From Rhizopus arrhizus (taxonomy: Eukaryota > Mucoromycota > Mucoromycetes > Mucorales > Rhizopodaceae), in assembly GCA_024220505.1 (NCBI GenBank), contig JAKZZE010000024.1:124001-188000 (forward strand): a stretch of 64,000 bases of DNA, written 5' to 3'. Positions 1 through 10,886 of this stretch are shown piece by piece. The position numbers were made by a program, and so were the translations under genes. The first letter of the stretch is position 1, and each line of letters starts with the position of its first letter. The notes under the pieces were generated by a model, which was not told the origin of the DNA, searched no databases, and was given only the letters and a program-made list of their open reading frames with translations.

Positions 1-168
1 CCTTTGTCTTTGAAGTAGCCTATCCGAATCATCAACCGGCTATCTCAACAAAAAAAAAAAAAAAGTACTTACAGTGTTTACAGCTTGATTAATGTCATTT
101 TTAAGATTGGTGTTGCGTTCACGGAATTGAGCTTCCATTTCAGAGTTTGTTATGTTTTCACGATCCAT
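1..168 (-). CDS. 5' end of an unidentified gene, truncated by the window edge
   Basis: The start codon is at 168. Exon 1 (168-73) encodes 32 residues beginning MDRENITNSEMEAQF and ends at a GTAAGT donor. After a short T-rich intron, an acceptor (GATAG) allows a second exon from 39 down to base 1 in the same phase, continuing PVDDSDRLLQRQR. The visible peptide is hydrophilic and helical-looking, with no signal peptide or membrane segment. A longer upstream Met exists in frame, but it precedes a lysine-rich stretch that looks like leader, so the Met at 168 is preferred. I do not recognise the family from 45 residues. The rest lies left of the window. Confidence 0.5.
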
Positions 169-442
169 TTTTTTCTTCTTCTTTATTTGATGATTATAAA
201 GAGTCATTAAAAAAGTAAAGGGTTTATATAGTGACACTGAATATTCATGCAGACAAAAAAAGCTACGTCTTTGGATAACAATCATTACATCATGATTGGC
301 TCTCTCTCTTTTTCTCTACAAAGACAGTAATGAGGATCATGACATCATATTGAAGTATTCAAATACAAGCTTTATTGTGATGATTAAATATTAAGAAATT
401 ATGATAGTACGATACGATATATAGAATCTAAGAAATGAATCA

Positions 443-949
443 TTATTCATTCAAGAGAATAGATTGAGAAGGAGTTAATTCCAAATGAGAATCATTCACT
501 GAAGAAGCATCTGTGGATAGACTGATAGAGGACGACAAACAGGGAAGAATATAAGGCTGGGATTGAACAAGAGTGGAAGGTGTAAAAAAATCATGCTTTT
601 CAGTCCAGTGGCTCGTCAAACATCCAGATTGCGGCAAATTAAATTCCATGTCTTCTGTGACATCAATCCAATGATCTCTTTTACCTTCTAATGTAGGTGA
701 AGGTGGCATGTATATCCCAGAAGCATCCACTGTAGACAACTTGTAGACTTCCTTCTTGTCTGATTCAACCCAGGGGACTGCATCTGGTTTCTTGACTTGC
801 TTTTTACCAAAACTTAAAAAACGATTGCTCTCTGGGTGGTTGTCTTGACATTCCTCACCTCCTCTCTGGTTGTCATTTGTAGACTTTTGCCAAAACTTGA
901 CAGGTCGCATGAATGATTTGTATTTGGGTTCATTGATTACTGTTGTCAT
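443..949 (-). CDS. small hypothetical protein, 168 aa, probably disordered
   Basis: This is a single open frame without introns. The longest frame begins at 1024, but a TATA-like ATATAAATAG at 1008-1017 (minus strand) lies inside that extension. The Met at 949, about 60 bp downstream of the TATA box, is therefore taken as the start (MTTVINEPKYKSF). The protein is polar and low in hydrophobic segments, with a HWIDVTEDMEF patch near the middle and a Ser/Thr-rich C-terminus. No signal peptide, membrane segment or known domain is visible. Its neighbours are the truncated gene at the left edge and about 1 kb without genes on the other side. The open frame and TATA position support a real gene; the function is unknown. 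Confidence 0.5.
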   Translation of the reverse strand: MTTVINEPKYKSFMRPVKFWQKSTNDNQRGGEECQDNHPESNRFLSFGKKQVKKPDAVPWVESDKKEVYKLSTVDASGIYMPPSPTLEGKRDHWIDVTEDMEFNLPQSGCLTSHWTEKHDFFTPSTLVQSQPYILPCLSSSISLSTDASSVNDSHLELTPSQSILLNE

Positions 950-1007
950 TTGTAAATTTTCGTAGGAAAAATGAAAGAGATGAGAATGAATGAGATCAGG
1001 GGAGGTT

Positions 1008-1017
1008 CTATTTATAT
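1008..1017 (-). promoter_or_regulatory. TATA box of the 443-949 gene
   Basis: The minus strand reads ATATAAATAG about 60 bp upstream of the preferred start codon at 949. The spacing fits a fungal TATA-type promoter and is the reason the shorter start was chosen. Confidence 0.5.
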
Positions 1018-1024
1018 CTTTCAT

Positions 1025-1919
1025 CAGTCATAGGCCATTGTCGGGTTTATTGTTCATCTTTATGAATTGTAACCAGTATGACGTTTTAAAGTGAAAAAGA
1101 AGGTTATTTTATATTAACCAATACAATTTAGGTTCCTTTAAAGTTAAATCACATAAATTAAGGGAATCTGTTGCGATAGAAACAAAAGGATCACTTTTGG
1201 ATAGTTTAATTTGAAATAAACTTTATTGAATAAAGGAGAATATGCGCTGATTTGTTACAAAAGGTTAAACTATTAAACATAGTACGTCATTGAATAAGGG
1301 ACAACAAGGGAAAATATATTTGCCGATTGTGGACTGTTAGCCTACTTTATTGTCTTTCACCTTCTTTTTCAAACAAAAAGAAAGATTCAATAAACCATTG
1401 CCCTCTTTCCTCTCATATTTAAGTCATGAAAAAACCTATAAAACATTGTCATAAACGGATTGAGTAACATTCGGATAGGATGGCGAGACCTTTTTACAGC
1501 TGACATAAGGTCACTTTTTTTTTAACTTTTTTTCACACACATGTGCCCCTTCCTCTCTCATTTGATTTTTACTTTCCAATGCAGTAATAAAAACAAGAGT
1601 TATGTGCATTTTGTGCTGTTATTTTTTGAAAACTGAAACAGAAAATGAGTTGCTTGAAAATAATTGAACCAGTTTGAACCGATCACAAATGAATTAAAAT
1701 CAGGTTAAGATTCAATGAAATACCATTCCTTAATGATACGATTTCATTCATAAATACAAGCCATTTAAATTGAATAAAAAAGAGAGAAAAAAATAAAGAC
1801 GATAGAAGAAGTATAGACTTTGAATGTCAATGAATAGTCTTGTAAAATTTCCGATATGATCCTTTGCCAAGACATCACTAAAAAGAACTATCACACACTT
1901 TGAAAAAACAAAATGTGTA
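1025..1919. other. AT-rich spacer without recognisable genes
   Basis: No frame with splice-compatible exons or recognisable protein similarity was seen on either strand. The stretch is AT-rich with scattered poly-T. Confidence 0.6.
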
Positions 1920-2132
1920 CACTGCAAATAATTTGAGAAGTTTTACTCCAATATTACACATGCCAAAAAAAAAAAAAAGAAAAAAGAAAAAAAAGGACTT
2001 GAAATTTCTGGCTTTACATTGATTTCATCTAAAAAAAGGCCCGGTAAAACTCGATATCATAGATTGGGTTTTTAAACCATTTAAAGGCTCCACCTCTTGA
2101 AATTCGAGTAATAATCCGTATTATTTGCAGTG
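1920..2132 (+). mobile_element. MITE-like element, copy A
   Basis: This 213 bp non-coding segment begins CACTGCAAATAAT and ends ATTATTTGCAGTG, giving perfect 13 bp terminal inverted repeats. It is homologous along its length to 4753-4990 in the opposite orientation. Shared blocks include the end after the left repeat (TTTACTC-AATATTACAC), a central purine-rich A tract, CTTGAAAT, CTTCATCTAAAAAAAG-like sequence and GAGTAATAATCCG near the right end. A TA precedes the left end, but no clear matching TA follows the right end. It carries no ORF. It is most simply a non-autonomous DNA element of Tc1/mariner type. Together with copy B it could instead form the long inverted ends of one larger element. 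Confidence 0.7.
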
Positions 2133-2188
2133 AATAATTTATCTTTTGCCGAATCAAATATAATAACTGGCTAGTTGGAGTAAACATC

Positions 2189-2620
2189 GTGCCTTTTCAA
2201 CTATTGCAAAAAAACATGAATAATCCTACCACATACAAATTTGTTTATGAAAACATAGCCGATGCTACACAAGTAGATAGTTCTGTAGAGGGGATGGATT
2301 TGGATACTGAGTATAAAGTTAAAACCTTGATGTTGATGAGTGAGTATCAGTTTTTTGCTACGCCTTATGATATCGAAAAGAGCAGGGATAAAAGCGCAGA
2401 ATGTACGACAAAATGTGAAGAGGGAGAGTATAAAGACGAAGAGGTTGTAATGAAAACTCGAGATAGTCAACATAGAGGTGGTTACAGAAACTAGACTGAA
2501 AATCAAATTGAAGACTTGATATATTATAGATATAAGGAACAGTTACCTGCTATCGCTACTGCTAGAAAAGTAGAAACAATTAAAATTCCGTTCCAAGCGA
2601 TATGTCAAACAAAGGCTTGA
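2189..2620 (+). pseudogene. decayed N-terminal part of an IS630/Tc1-like transposase (tentative)
   Basis: There is an open stretch to 2494 with no good ATG at its front (it begins at GTG), followed by a stop and continued similarity-like reading in the same frame to about 2620. The segment around the stop reads like RGGYRN, then TENQIEDLIYYRYKEQ. This resembles the N-terminal helix-turn-helix region of mucoralean IS630/Tc1 transposases, where a tyrosine-threonine-x-x-x-isoleucine motif opens the domain. The identification rests on recalled family resemblance, so it is tentative. No catalytic domain follows; LINE-like sequence takes over at about 2690. It lies between the two inverted MITE copies, suggesting the inside of a decayed composite region. 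Confidence 0.35.
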
Positions 2621-2689
2621 AGTCTTGCTGGAAAAACTTTATAGCTCTTGACAATGACTAGATAGTGCCACTAAGAACACAATGCCAGT

Positions 2690-3540
2690 GAAATTTCCAG
2701 AGTGATGAAAAGGCAAGCCCTAAAGGGCGAATATGTTCTGGGCAAACTGTATACCGATTATCAGGAGAAGAGCAGACCACATAGAGGTTGCGTCAGGAAA
2801 TTGGTCTGTCAGGCTAAACAAAAACAGCTCGGAGAGCCGGAGTTACCACCTCAGTGGACACCCTACCATAAAATGGAATGTGTCTTCAACATCACTATGG
2901 CAGATACGGCATACAGGGGAAGCACACAGCGTAACGTTTCTCTGGTGAAGTGTAGATGCCACAGACAGACTATCATGCAGCAATCTCCACCAGGGAGTGA
3001 GGGCAGAGCTTGAAATACCAAAGTTCCAGAATTCCTTCCAGGACGAAACAGGTAGACGCAGTCCGGGGGTCACACGATAGGGTGGGCGTAGAAGATTGCG
3101 AGAACAAGCCAGAAGAGGATACCATGAGCGACATAACTCTCCAGGGGAATTGATGCCACTGGGACCTGTTTATGGGGAACAAGACAGCAAGACCAATGAG
3201 AGAATTGTGGAGGCCATGTATCGAAATACACTGTAGTCGATACAGGCATTCAAGGAAGGTCCTAGGATAGCTTGATGCACCAATCAAAACGGATGATGGC
3301 GTCTGCTTGACCAGAAGACGGGAATAACTCACGAATGACAGCACGAGTTGATGTAGTAGTTTGAGCTACAAGCTGATTATTATCATAATTCCATATAGCG
3401 ATGTCAGACAAGATATACAGAAACGGAAGAGAAGAAGGTATGGCATTGGGTACGCTACCCGAAATTGGCAGGTTATGGAGTAGACAGCCAGATAAAAGGA
3501 GGTCTAGAATCTAGCGTGATGTCCAACTAGGGATAGGAAC
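2690..3540 (-). mobile_element. degenerate LINE (non-LTR retrotransposon) ORF2 3' fragment
   Basis: On the minus strand several frames, shifted relative to each other, read like the C-terminal part of a LINE ORF2. Upstream, a stretch ends ...AIIRFDWCIKLS at a stop. Downstream, at 3073-2843, comes a zf-RVT-like module containing WWRLLHDSLSV and CRICHSDVEDTFHFMVGCP (C-x2-C...H-x4-C). That module is typical of the region after the reverse transcriptase in LINEs. Frameshifts and stops separate the blocks, so this is a dead fragment without the RT core. It is clearly older than the LINE at 58.9-63.6 kb and looks like a different family, although that copy lacks the same C-terminal part for direct comparison. 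Confidence 0.65.
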
Positions 3541-3652
3541 TAGCTGCGGCAACTTCTTGACTAGGACACAAAGCGTTTTCAAAGTAAGCACTTTTCTGAC
3601 CATTGCCAACATCTTTATCTTTGTAATATATTTCAATCTGAGTGATGAAAAC

Positions 3653-4516
3653 CTAGTTACTTTCTCGTGTTACAGTAAATGAATGAATTAACAATTCTTT
3701 TAGTTTTTCAATAGCATGTTTAATTGTATGATTGTTGATAACTAAGTCCTTGTCAAATGGATCATAATCGATAGCTGCTTTATATTCCTTTAAGAATTCA
3801 GGGAATTTATTGAAAATAATGCTGGGTAAAAAGCCTTCCGGTAAAATTGCTGTGTATTTCATTCTATTTTGTATGAGAGAAGTGCTTCTAATTCTTGATC
3901 AAATAAATTTCGTACAGGAGAAGGGGGTTCGAATTCTTTTTATTCTGCAATCAGCAGAGGATTTCTCTGATAATTCCACGAATTGTCGTTTCTTTTCTTT
4001 CTCTTTAAGTTTCTCTATTACGGGCAATCAGTATATTATGTACAAGTATTTCACGTAAGGATAAAATAAAAATGCATATACTTGTATTCTTATTATTTTT
4101 ACAAATGACTTACAACTGTATTAAACAAGACCTTGCATGAACACTCAATACAAATAATTCTTTTGTGTTCTCATTATCCACATAAGTTTTCTCTAAGCTT
4201 CCGGAAATATAACAGATCAAGGTTTTTACTGAGCTAAAAGATGTGAAACTTATTTCTGAAACGTCCATCGTACGTAAATTTTTGAATTTTTCAAGATAAT
4301 CATCATCAATAGTTTCAGATACTACTTTTATCGACACGATAATTTTAAATAAAAATTTTGCAGTTTGGTAATATCTGTCCAACGTGAAGGTAAAAGTACA
4401 ACTAATCCCAAAAAATATGGAGTTCTCTTGGCTGCTCTCTCAGTGCATTCCCCAACTACAGTGCCTGTCTCCTCGTTAAAAGGTAAGACCGTGCAGTTGT
4501 TCGTAAGCGCTAACAA
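3653..4516 (-). pseudogene. unidentified decayed coding sequence
   Basis: Three consecutive minus-strand blocks appear to belong to one former protein. The first is 4516-4328 (contains GTVVGECTERAAKR). The second is 4382-4110 (contains VKTLICYISGSLEKTYVDNE), overlapping in another frame. The third is 3862-3653 (contains LPEGFLPSIIFNKFPEFL). A GTAAGT donor follows block two, and a lysine-rich region (KEKEKKRQF) lies between blocks two and three. Block changes require a frameshift near 4370 and a stop near 3870. I cannot name the protein; the style and setting suggest a repeat-family or transposon-associated gene. Start and end are approximate. Confidence 0.4.
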
Positions 4517-4752
4517 ACTAGGATAGATTAAAGACTTACATTAATGAACTCCCCCCTCCAGATCTTTCAAATCTAATAAAAGATTTTGAAGTAAAAAGAA
4601 GTACGTGAAAAAAAAACTTTGATTTTTATAAATGTTGTATTGTGCTAAAAGAAGCAATCATATTTGAAAGCGTAGAAATATTATACAATGCATACAGATC
4701 CTGTAGAATATGGTCACAGCCATTTATATCTGGGTGCTTCTGGATAGGGGTC

Positions 4753-4990
4753 CACTGCAAATAAAACGGATTATTACTCAAATTTCAAGAGTCTGGAATC
4801 ATTAAATAATTTAAAAAAAGTTTATAATATCAAGTAAAATGTGAATTTTACAGTGTCTTTTTTTAGATGAAGTCAAAGTAAAACCAAATATTTCAAGTGT
4901 TTTCTTTCTCTTTTTCTTTTTTTTTGGCGTGTGTAATATTCGAGTAAAACTAAATTTTTCTGTCTTTTTATTCTCAAATTATTTGCAGTG
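4753..4990 (-). mobile_element. MITE-like element, copy B, inverted relative to copy A
   Basis: This 238 bp segment starts CACTGCAAATAA and ends TTATTTGCAGTG. Its reverse complement follows copy A (1920-2132) almost base for base through the first 13 bases, the AATATTACAC block, the A/G tract, CTTGAAAT, the TTCATCTAAAAAAAG block and the AATAATCCGT end, with a few indels. It has no ORF. The two copies are inverted and face each other across about 2.6 kb of decayed transposon sequence. Flanking dinucleotides (TC and CT) give no obvious target duplication. Confidence 0.7.
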
Positions 4991-7890
4991 CTATTCTATA
5001 TTTACTCTTTGCGTATTTTTAAAGATAAAATAGCCAACGTTTTTTACTGTTATTATTACAAGCATTGGCAATGAACAGATTTCGTATTGAAAAACTTAAA
5101 CTGAACCACATAACCTTACTAGCATCAAATCCAACTGATCAGTTTTATGTGTCAGTGTAAACTGAAGGCGAATGAATAAAAGGGAATTCAAGTTCATTCA
5201 AGGTACTGCAGCAAAATTCTTATTTGCGTCTTTTTCAAAAGGTACTGTATAGAAAAATTATTTAAGCTAGATGAATGCTCAGCGCTTTTTTACTGACGCA
5301 TAGATTGCGCAAAAATATAAAGCGCTTTAGCCAAGCCAGCCTGATCCTTTCTTGATCTATCCTAGTGCTGTCAACAAGAACAAACCCCCCCCCCAAATTG
5401 AGGAAGTTATGAAAATCCAGTGAATTCTATATCAATCGAAGATGGTAATACAACTCAACTCAAGGATCCAAAGTAAGCTGTCCTTTAAATATAACAAAGA
5501 ATAAGGAGTTGCAACTTTAAGCCATCCATGCTTCCAAAACTCGCAAATACATCACAGCCTTCTTCATAATCCAGTTGCTATTTTACCGAAAATAATATCT
5601 ATCAAATTTCGTAATTACCATTTGAATTTTTTTTTTGAAAAGATGTGGTTTTATTAAATAAAATAGAAAGCACATGAGAACAGAAAAAACACAAGATTTG
5701 TGAAGATCGTTCTCTCTTTCTCTTCAGGGCTCTGTCATCTTCTCAAGTCATCCTTAGCCCCTCAAACTGTGTATTCACTCGGACATTGCTTCATAGAGCC
5801 TAGGGGAGCATGAAGGAATCGATTGAGTGTAGCGATTGGACTCTGACTCTTCTATATCCCATCAGCAACAGCCAGGAAAGGATCCATTTCTGCGGTCGAG
5901 AGAAAAGATCAAGTTTGCCTACTGCTTTTATTTCAACAAATTTCACCATCGACTTCAATTCATGCGTTATATGAATTATTAGATAGGAAACATGCGCTTT
6001 AACAAAAAAAAAAAAGTTTGGGGATGTGATTGGCTTCGAATATGCTCATTGTGGAATATTCTGCTCAGGAATCATACATTGCTAATCATTTTGCTATCCA
6101 TTCTGTGGGCAGAGGAAGAAGAGAATGAGTGTAGTTGATCTCGAGCATCACAGTAGTATGGTTGATTATTTCAAATAGGAAAGAGATAATTTTCTTGAAG
6201 CTATAAACTCTCTTCATCATCCTTGTTCTTTTCTTGTCACACACAGACATCCTTCGTGCTCGCTTGACCTTCTATGCCACCTGAAACTGTACAAAAATAG
6301 AAATTGTGGGTCAGCGGGCATGATTCAGTGCGCTTTTGTAACGGATAGTCCGATCGACTGTAGTCGTTATTGATCATAGATTAACAGTAAGTCATTAAAG
6401 TTGAATAATCTAAGAAATATCAAAGTCTGTTTTTTCAGTGCAAAGAAGAATGAGAGGGAAGTGTGTTTTATAAAATGATAGACTGGGGATATTGTCATTT
6501 GAATATCAATCGTAGGCTTGGATTATTGAGCAGTCTAGGATCGATCTTGTTGAGTGTCCTCCCAGTTCCTTCCAAGGTGAAATATGTAGACTGCTGAGGA
6601 CAAAAAGGCGGTGCGCTGCAGATGGCATGGCTCAATGTAGACTTGATCTCTTGACATGTCAGTAGACAGAATAATTCGATCATGGATAAAGCCAAAATAT
6701 AAAATAGGAAAATGTGAGGATTAAAGGATGATACATAAAAATGATAGTTATCCTTAAGCAATATACTTTATCACTCCTTTCAGTATCTTCAAAGTCATGG
6801 CTGTACAAATGACACCTCATCGGAAAAAACAAAATTCATTTTTTTCCGTGGTTTCAGATTCATTCGCAGTTTATTGAAAGACAGTATGGACTGCCAAAAA
6901 GAGACTCAGGATGTCCTTGCTGTATTTTAGATAATAGTCAATTTTACAGAAGAAGAAAAAAAAAAAAGGGGGGGGCTAAAATCAAAAGGGAGCATTTTGA
7001 ATCTTTCGTTATAAACAAAAAAGGGAGACAGTGAATTTGTAATCTAGTCATAGTGATCTTGAATGGGTCACGTTCATTGGAGATTCCATGGTGGAAGATT
7101 GTTGTGAATTTGTGTCAAGAGGCTTCTTTAACGTACCTTTAAACTTGATATAAAATGAGTAGAAGATACAGTTAGATTGCTTTTTGTACCATGCTTTAAA
7201 AGTGCTGAAAATAGACTCTCGAAATTTCCTAATTGGTCTTATCCTATCCTTAGTCAGTATAATGTGTAAAACGCCAGATGCTGAATCTCATTTCGTATTA
7301 CGTGTCATTGTCCAAATAAAGAAAGTAATTTATGATTGGATACAAGCATCATTTTTCATTGCTATCCCCACAATATACGGCAACCAGTTATCATTCAGTG
7401 CAACATGAAATAAAATCATCTTATTCTTTACCAATAACACATACAAGCGCATTACTTTCCCAAGTGACTTGTATCCCCTTCTTCTCCCCTTTTTCTTCTC
7501 TTTTTAAGAAAAAAAAAAGGAGAGAAAGATTGCGTTGAACGTTTTATTCAGACCAGTGTGTTTTCTTTTCGCTTTTTGATTACTTAAGAAAAAGAAATCA
7601 GTGTAACTTTTATTTTTATTTTTTTGATTTGCTTATTTTTCACCTATCAAAAAAGGTATGTCTGTACTCTTTGTCGTGTCATTTCCTTTCCCGCGGAAAT
7701 GGAACTGGTTCTTTTTGTCCAACCTTGATTACTTAAGCGAAGGGAGAAAAGGAAATTCCGTTTTCCAAGATCATCCCAACCAATATAAGTAATCCCCACA
7801 TTTTATAGCTGGGTCATAGTGACCTTATGTGGGAATAGACAGTGGTTCTCCGAGAAATACATGCACGTTACAATTCGTTTGGATTTTTCT
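4991..7890. other. long gene-poor spacer
   Basis: About 2.9 kb has only short frames, none with splice logic or recognisable motifs. It contains a C9 run near 5386, A runs near 6004 and 6955, and a G7 run near 6970. A minus-strand frame at 6761-6495 is open for 88 codons but has no supporting features. The mixed-composition parts around 5700-6350 may be remains of decayed genes or transposons, but nothing can be named. Confidence 0.5.
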
Positions 7891-7903
7891 GATTTGTACA
7901 AAG

Positions 7904-7911
7904 TATAAAAA
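7904..7911 (+). promoter_or_regulatory. TATA box of the hexose transporter gene
   Basis: TATAAAAA lies about 80 bp before the start codon at 7989, in a region that is otherwise T-rich. Spacing and sequence are typical of a strong inducible fungal promoter. Confidence 0.6.
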
Positions 7912-7988
7912 GAGGTCCCCTTTTCCCTTCTTTTTCATGTCAATCATACAGCTTGCTTAAATAATAAAATCACTTCTTTGCTTGTATA

Positions 7989-9701
7989 ATGGGATACATG
8001 ACAAGAATTACCAGCAATGTTTATGTAAGTCTTGATATATACTGATCTCCATTGTACTCACACACTCTTTTTAAATACAGTGCATTGGTGGATTTGCTGC
8101 TATTGCAGGTATTATGTTTGGTTTCGATATTGGTTCCAACTCGGGTGTGATTGGCACTAAACAGTAAGTTGCATTACGACTAAAAAAAAAAAGAGTAGTT
8201 GCTGATGTATTTTTGCAGATATCAAGATTATTTCCATAAGCCTGATTCCCTATTACAAGGTGGCATCAACGGTGCTCTTTCTGCTGGTTGTTTTGTAGGA
8301 GCTCTGATTGCCGGTTACCCTGCTGATCGTTTTTCTCGTAAATATACACTGATTGCCGCCTCTTTCTTGTTCATCATCGGCTCTATCCTTCAAGCTGCTG
8401 CTAATGGTGTACCAATGCTTTGTGTGGGTCGTGTGTTGAACGGTTTATCAGTCGGTGTGACATCCATGGTTGTTCCGCTTTATCAATCTGAGATTTCACC
8501 TAAAGAAATTCGTGGTCGTATTGTCTCTGTACAGCAGTGGAGTATTACCTGGGGTATTTTCCTTTCGTAAGATTCATTCATAAAATAGTAAAACAGTGAC
8601 TGATGACTTATACCCAATCATAGTTTCTGGATCCAATACGGCTGTCAATTTATCGACAACACTGCTGCTTTCCGTATCCCATGGGCCATTCAAGCTGTTC
8701 CCGCTCTTATTCTTGTCTGTGGTATGTGGTTCTTTCCCTTCTCCCCTCGTTGGCTTGCCGACAAAGGCCGTATTGAAGAAGCTCGTCAGGTGTTGGCTGA
8801 TATCCATGGTAACGGAGACCCTAACCACCCTCGTGTTCAATTGGAAATGGAAGAAATCAATGCAACCATTCATTTCGACAAAAACATTGCCTCTCACCGA
8901 TACACCGATCTCTTCAAGCCCGGTATGGCTTACCGTGTTTTCCTTGGTGTCTGTCTTCAGATCTGGCAACAATTGACTGGTATGAACATCATCATGTTTT
9001 ATGCCGTTTTACTCTTTGAACAAGCCGGTGTGGGTGACACTCAAGAGGCTACTCTGCTTTCATCTGGTATTTCTTATGTGGTAAATGTTGTTATGACTGT
9101 ACCTGCCATCTTATTTGTTGACAAGTGGGGCCGTCGTCCTACCTTGATCTTTGGTGCCTTGGCCATGTCTATTTTCTTGTGGGCTGTTGGTGGCATCTTG
9201 GCTACCCAAGAATGGTATATAGATGCTGCCGATGGTAAGTGGAAGGTACATATTGATAGTAAAGAAAAGATCAATGGCGTCGTTGCCTGTATCTATCTCT
9301 TTGTTGCTTCCTTTGCTACCACCTGGGGTCCCCTTGGTTGGGTCTACCCTGCCGAAATCTATCCTTTGCGTGTACGTGCCATGGCTGTTTCTTTATCTAC
9401 CGCCTCTAATTGGCTCTTTAACTGGATTCTTAACTTTGTCGTCCCTCTTCTCATGCAGCGTATTCATTACGGTCTTTATCTCTTATTTGCCGCTTTCAAT
9501 TTCTTGATGTGTTTACATGTCTTCCTTTTTTACCCTGAAACAAAAGGATATACATTGGAAGAAATGGATGTTGTCTTTCAATATAACCCAAGAAAGAGAG
9601 TACCACAGGAAGTCTTGGATCAATTCATGGCGGATAGGAATGAAACCCGTGGGAGTGAATTGGCATCATCTGATGCTTCTGAAAAAAAGGTTGAAGCTTA
9701 A
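7989..9701 (+). CDS. MFS sugar (hexose) transporter, 514 aa
   Basis: Four exons (7989-8024, 8081-8163, 8219-8566, 8624-9701) join in phase. The product is a sugar-porter family MFS protein that would move hexoses across the plasma membrane. Visible signatures include FGFDIGSNSGVIG in helix 1, GYPADRFSRKY in the loop between helices 2 and 3, and VGRVLNGLSVG. PLYQSEISPKEIRG follows helix 4. Also present are QIWQQLTGMN in helix 7, DKWGRRPTL between helices 8 and 9, WGPLGWVYPAEIYPLRVR around helix 10, and the PETKG motif before the C-terminal tail. Length and order match the family (about 500-550 aa, 12 helices). A TATA box lies about 80 bp upstream. Exact substrate cannot be read from sequence. 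Confidence 0.95.
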
Positions 9702-9796
9702 ACCTTTATATCTGTATACATATTTTTTAAATCATCTTTTTAATATTACCCTTTAAATTTCTTCTTTGCTGCAAAAAGACAGCATATATTTTTATA

Positions 9797-9802
9797 ATAA
9801 AT
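9797..9802 (+). terminator. candidate poly(A) signal of the hexose transporter
   Basis: AATAAA lies about 95 bp after the stop codon at 9701, followed by an A tract at 9811-9823. Confidence 0.4.
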
Positions 9803-10886
9803 TCAAGAAAAAAAAAAAAAACATGAATTCTTTTCTATTGTAACCTTTTAGTGAAAAAGTTGAATAGGGCAGGAATAAAATGCAAAATGATTTTATTTAC
9901 TTTCACAATGAAGATTTTTGCAGTTGGGCAAATTATGTATGTATTATATCAGATTTCTACATAATCTAATATAATTATTTGTCCTTCTATCACTAGTCTA
10001 TTTTGGTAAGGCATACATATTAACAAGTCTACATTTCCTTATATCTATACTGCTAAATTTTAATAATGCATGATTGCTATACAATGGCTATCTGTGGAGC
10101 ACGACAACTATATATACAATAAAGAAAAGGCAAGTTGAAAATGAATGTAAATGTAGATAAAAGTGCTTTATGTAAAAACATCCTTCAAAAAAAAAGTTCA
10201 ATTGCTGCATATTCAACAGCAAAAGATATGAACTGTTTGAATACCACATGGAATTATAGGATTATAGTTCTTATAAAGGGCTAAACGCTTGCTTGTACAA
10301 CCACCATAAACAAGTTGAAATTCAAGATATGCTTGGTCCTTTGCTTTGATCTACCTGTCATATCATATGTACGTTGATGAAGGATGGTATCTGTAGACTA
10401 TCGTTTTTCAGATATTTTTTATAGGATCAGAAAATCAAGATTTGAGCCACCTGGTGTTAGTTATTTGATTTGCAAACTAAATTTACAAATGCTTTTTAAT
10501 CTGTAGATCAATTCTTTGCTCACATTTTGTTAGGATATGTTCTTATTTCATCTACATTCATTAATTCTCCCCACATAGATTAGCAAAGTTATCATTCTGT
10601 TTTGGTTTAAAATAGACTTGAAAAAACTAGCGCATCGTTTTTTTCAAAAAATAACTTTACAAAAGATACAATAAAGGCCCCTTGAATAATACAAAAATAA
10701 AGAAAAGCTCAATGTACAAGTTGAAACAAGAGTATGCAAACAACTGTTGTGTGTTGGTACCCTTTTTATACGCATTCGCCACAGTCACGAACTTTCTCTT
10801 TCATTTTTTTAAAAAAAACACGTAACTTTAAACTGACTAGAAACACCTTTCTTTTTTTTTCATTCACACAAACATATACATAAAAA
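9803..10886. other. AT-rich intergenic spacer
   Basis: Just over 1 kb between the hexose transporter and the HIRA gene. No spliced or continuous frame of substance was found on either strand. The last 50 bases carry the T-rich leader of HIRA. Confidence 0.6.

Noticed and set aside
3935..3950. GGTTCGAAT word resembling a tRNA T-loop
   Set aside because: No acceptor stem, anticodon arm or D-arm could be fitted around it.
6495..6761. 88-aa minus-strand frame with a hydrophobic stretch
   Set aside because: No homology, no splice sites linking it to other exons, and a gene-poor setting. Could be chance.
7184..7538. Two overlapping plus-strand frames
   Set aside because: They overlap in different frames, have poor coding character and lie in an AT-rich promoter region upstream of the hexose transporter.
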